Shown in pieces: positions 5,971 through 7,753 of a DNA stretch of 7,753 nt. The number at the start of each line of letters is the position of its first letter. Positions within the stretch are counted from its first letter, which is position 1. The notes under the pieces were generated by a model. The model searched no databases, was not told where the DNA came from, and worked only from the letters and a program-made list of their open reading frames with translations. Location: positions 1 through 7,753 of the forward strand of contig JANXVP010000291.1 of NCBI GenBank assembly GCA_025351615.1. Reading direction: 5' to 3'. The DNA comes from Ramlibacter sp. GTDB taxonomy: Bacteria; Pseudomonadota; Gammaproteobacteria; Burkholderiales; Burkholderiaceae_C. Made by a program: the position numbers and the translations under genes.

Positions 5971-7331
5971 CAATTGAACTTCCGGAAGACCGGCTTGATG
6001 GCCGGGCCTTGCAGGAAAAGCTCCACGCCCTGCTCAAGAGCCATGGCGTAGACCGCCAATGCCTTGCGTGCGGCATTCAGTGTCTGCTCCAGTTCGATGT
6101 CGCCGTGCGAGAAGCTGGGAGCAATCCAGGGCATGAACACCCCATGCCGGATCATCTCCTGTGAAAACAGGGTGCGCATCGCCAAGCTGGGCTCCCCGCC
6201 GGCATCCAGGGTGGCGTAGTTCATGGAAATCGCATTGCCCTGCATTTCGAAAGCTTGCGCCACCCCGGCCTCGGCGGCCAGTGTTTCCAGGCCCCGTAGC
6301 AGGCGGGCGCCATAGTTCCAAAGGTGCTCCACAACCGCACACTCCTGGTAGATCTTCACCGTCTCGAGGAAAGCGGCGAGGCTGGCCATTTCACCACCGT
6401 GGGTCGTGGAGACAAGGAATGTGCGCTCCTGGCCTGGCCGGTTGATCGCTCCCACCTCCATCACCTCGCGCCGGCCGACCAGGGCTGCGACCGCGAACCC
6501 GTTGGCCATGCCCTTGCCGAAGGTCGTCAGGTCAGGAGTGACCCCGAACAGGTGCTGCGCGCCCTTGAGATGCCACCGGAAGCCGGTGATCATCTCGTCC
6601 AGAATGAAAAGGGCCGACTGCTTGCGGCACAGCGCCTGCACCTGCATCAGGAAGTTGCCGGGCATTAACCCGCACCCGGCACAGTCAGGTGGCTTCAACC
6701 GGTCGGCTTGCGTGCAGCCTTCGCACGGTCCCACGGTCGTAGCGGGCTCCAGCATCACGCCCGCGATCTGGCCTGGGTACGCATCGAATAGAGCTTGCAG
6801 GCTGCTCAAGTCGCCGTAGTCAAACAGTAGCGTCGTCGCATGGTGGTCTGACGGAATGCCGCGCTTGAGGGCCGTGGCGCCGATGAACCAGTCGTCGAAG
6901 GAAAAGAAGGGATGCTGGCGCGGCACGCAGATGAAGGGACGGCCGGTGAAAGCGCGCGCCACCTTCGCAGCGGCGGTCGTGGCGTTGGAACCGTTTTTTG
7001 CGAACTTGACCATGTCGGCGCCGGCGATCAGCGAGACCAGGCATTCAGCGGCCTCGAGTTCGATGACCGATGCACGCGTCAGGTTCAGGCCCATTTCCAT
7101 GCCCCGGATGGCGGCCTGGTTGACCCGCGGGTCGGCGTACCCGAGCGTCACGGCCCGCAAGCCCATGCCGTAATCGAGCAGGGTGCGGCCATCGGGTGCC
7201 GTGACGTAGGCGCCCTTTCCGCTGACCAGGATCTCGGGCGCATTGGCGGGGTACTGGTCATCGCCCCTGGAGTAGGTATGGGCGCCGCCTGGAATGACAC
7301 GGTGAAGCCGGTCGCTGTAAGAGAGTGTCAT
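5970..7331 (-). CDS. Class III (glutamate-1-semialdehyde aminomutase-like) PLP aminotransferase with Cys4 insertion
   Basis: This 453-residue protein is a fold-type I, class III PLP enzyme. The N-terminus RVIPGGAHTYSRG (11-23) is typical of the glutamate-1-semialdehyde 2,1-aminomutase branch. Other motifs are KNGSNATTAAAKVARA (112-127, cofactor phosphate loop), LFILDEMITGFRW (241-253, with D245 pairing with the PLP nitrogen) and TTFGKGMANG (269-278, with K273 as the Schiff-base lysine). It is unlikely to be the tetrapyrrole enzyme HemL, because it sits in a sugar operon. Relatives of this branch occur in nonulosonic acid and O-antigen loci, where they probably aminate a keto sugar or a keto acid; the true substrate is not known. 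Residues 203-220 form a CX2CX10CX2C cluster just after LEPATT, which looks like a small metal-binding insertion. The ATG at 7331 follows the oxidoreductase gene by 21 bases, and the stop overlaps the SDR start by one base. Confidence 0.9.
   Translation of the reverse strand: MTLSYSDRLHRVIPGGAHTYSRGDDQYPANAPEILVSGKGAYVTAPDGRTLLDYGMGLRAVTLGYADPRVNQAAIRGMEMGLNLTRASVIELEAAECLVSLIAGADMVKFAKNGSNATTAAAKVARAFTGRPFICVPRQHPFFSFDDWFIGATALKRGIPSDHHATTLLFDYGDLSSLQALFDAYPGQIAGVMLEPATTVGPCEGCTQADRLKPPDCAGCGLMPGNFLMQVQALCRKQSALFILDEMITGFRWHLKGAQHLFGVTPDLTTFGKGMANGFAVAALVGRREVMEVGAINRPGQERTFLVSTTHGGEMASLAAFLETVKIYQECAVVEHLWNYGARLLRGLETLAAEAGVAQAFEMQGNAISMNYATLDAGGEPSLAMRTLFSQEMIRHGVFMPWIAPSFSHGDIELEQTLNAARKALAVYAMALEQGVELFLQGPAIKPVFRKFN
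5979..5983 (-). promoter_or_regulatory. Ribosome binding site deciding the SDR start
   Basis: GGAAG on the minus strand lies 8 bases before ATG 5970 and 5 bases before TTG 5973. The spacing and the stronger codon favour ATG, which overlaps the stop of the upstream aminotransferase gene as TGATG. Confidence 0.45.
6672..6725 (-). other. Cys4 (CX2CX10CX2C) insertion within the class III aminotransferase
   Basis: The codons for C203, C206, C217 and C220 lie here, spaced like a zinc-knuckle or rubredoxin-type metal site. The segment falls between the strand ending in VMLEPATT and the helix beginning NFLMQVQALC. Related class III enzymes generally have a short loop without cysteines at this place. 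Metal binding is an inference from spacing only. Confidence 0.6.
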
Positions 7332-7352
7332 GGTGCCGGACTTGTTCCCACG

Positions 7353-7753
7353 TCAGGATGTACCAGCATTCTCGATGCTTTTGAGCAAGTCCAGAACGCG
7401 AATGTCGTCTTCGAGGCTATGCGGGAACATCCCGTTTCCCGCCGCCGCGGCCAAGAAGCTGCCGATTTCAGCGATGTACATCGCTTCGCCGATGTTCTGG
7501 TGGTAGCCGGCGTGTGCGCCCGCTTCCGGCTGCCGGAGTTCGATCGTGCGCTCGTTCGCAGCTTCATAGATCCGCACGGTGCCCTCGTCCCAGTCCCAGG
7601 ACAAAGACGCCTGCTCCAGGTTCAGGGTGAGGCGGCGCACCGCCTTACGGGCCACCACATCCACAACCATGCTGCCCGCGAAGCGCTGAAACTGCAGCAT
7701 TGCGACATACGTATCGTCGATGTCGGCGCCGACATCCATGGTCTTCAGCTTCA
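7353..7753 (-). CDS. Gfo/Idh/MocA family oxidoreductase, C-terminal fragment (cut by right edge)
   Basis: An open frame enters from the right edge and ends with TGA at 7353, leaving about 133 C-terminal residues. They match the C-terminal alpha/beta domain of Gfo/Idh/MocA sugar oxidoreductases as found in sialic-acid-type loci: DDTYVAMLQF followed by a beta strand GSMVVDVVARKAVR, then ASLSWDWDEGTVRIY, then MYIAEIGSFLAAAAGN and the closing helix SLEDDIRVLDLLKSI. The N-terminal NAD(P)-binding Rossmann fold, with its GxGxxG and EKP motifs, would lie beyond 7753. An internal ATG at 7737-7739 is not the real start because the frame is open and family-like upstream of it. The family oxidises or reduces sugar hydroxyls; its role here is probably in preparing a modified nonulosonic acid or a precursor, but the fragment gives no substrate. 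It is the first gene of the operon visible in this window. Confidence 0.8.
   Translation of the reverse strand, partial: KLKTMDVGADIDDTYVAMLQFQRFAGSMVVDVVARKAVRRLTLNLEQASLSWDWDEGTVRIYEAANERTIELRQPEAGAHAGYHQNIGEAMYIAEIGSFLAAAAGNGMFPHSLEDDIRVLDLLKSIENAGTS

Noticed and set aside
5970..7331. Class III aminotransferase as true HemL (tetrapyrrole synthesis)
   Set aside because: The operon context is sugar biosynthesis, and the Cys4 insertion and divergent substrate-facing segments do not fit the housekeeping enzyme.

Overview
The window is a fully coding stretch of high-GC DNA (clearly above 60% GC by eye). All genes lie on the minus strand, so transcription runs from the right edge (7753) to the left edge (1). 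GC-rich codon use, GTG/TTG starts and the protein style suggest a proteobacterium, perhaps a beta-proteobacterium of the Burkholderiales type; this is an impression, not a demonstrated assignment. I see no tRNA, rRNA, insertion sequence, CRISPR array, phage gene or convincing terminator. No gap between genes exceeds about 21 bases.

Layout in order of transcription: (1) the C-terminal end of a Gfo/Idh/MocA-type oxidoreductase, cut by the right edge; (2) a class III, glutamate-1-semialdehyde-aminomutase-like PLP aminotransferase carrying a four-cysteine insertion; (3) a PtmA-like short-chain dehydrogenase/reductase; (4) a NeuB/LegI-type nonulosonic acid synthase; (5) a NeuC/LegG-type hydrolysing UDP-sugar 2-epimerase; (6) a NeuD/PglD-type left-handed beta-helix acetyltransferase; (7) a PglE-type sugar aminotransferase with a pair of CBS domains fused to its N-terminus; (8) the N-terminal 293 residues of a membrane-bound WbpM/PglF/CapD-type nucleotide-sugar dehydratase, cut by the left edge. 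Most junctions are overlaps of 1 to 14 bases, so this is one translationally coupled operon.

Together genes 8, 7 and 6 match the PglF-PglE-PglD route from UDP-GlcNAc to UDP-2,4-diacetamido-bacillosamine. NeuC then releases and epimerises this to a free 2,4-diacetamido-2,4,6-trideoxy-hexose, and NeuB condenses that with phosphoenolpyruvate to a legionaminic-acid-like nonulosonic acid. The CMP-activating enzyme (NeuA/LegF) is not in the window and would be expected upstream, beyond 7753. The leading triad (oxidoreductase, class III aminotransferase, SDR) is not needed for plain legionaminic acid and probably modifies the sugar or makes a variant. The product is likely destined for flagellin, LPS O-antigen or capsule. 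The most distinctive points are the CBS-aminotransferase fusion, the Cys4 insertion in the class III aminotransferase, and the unexplained redox/amination triad.
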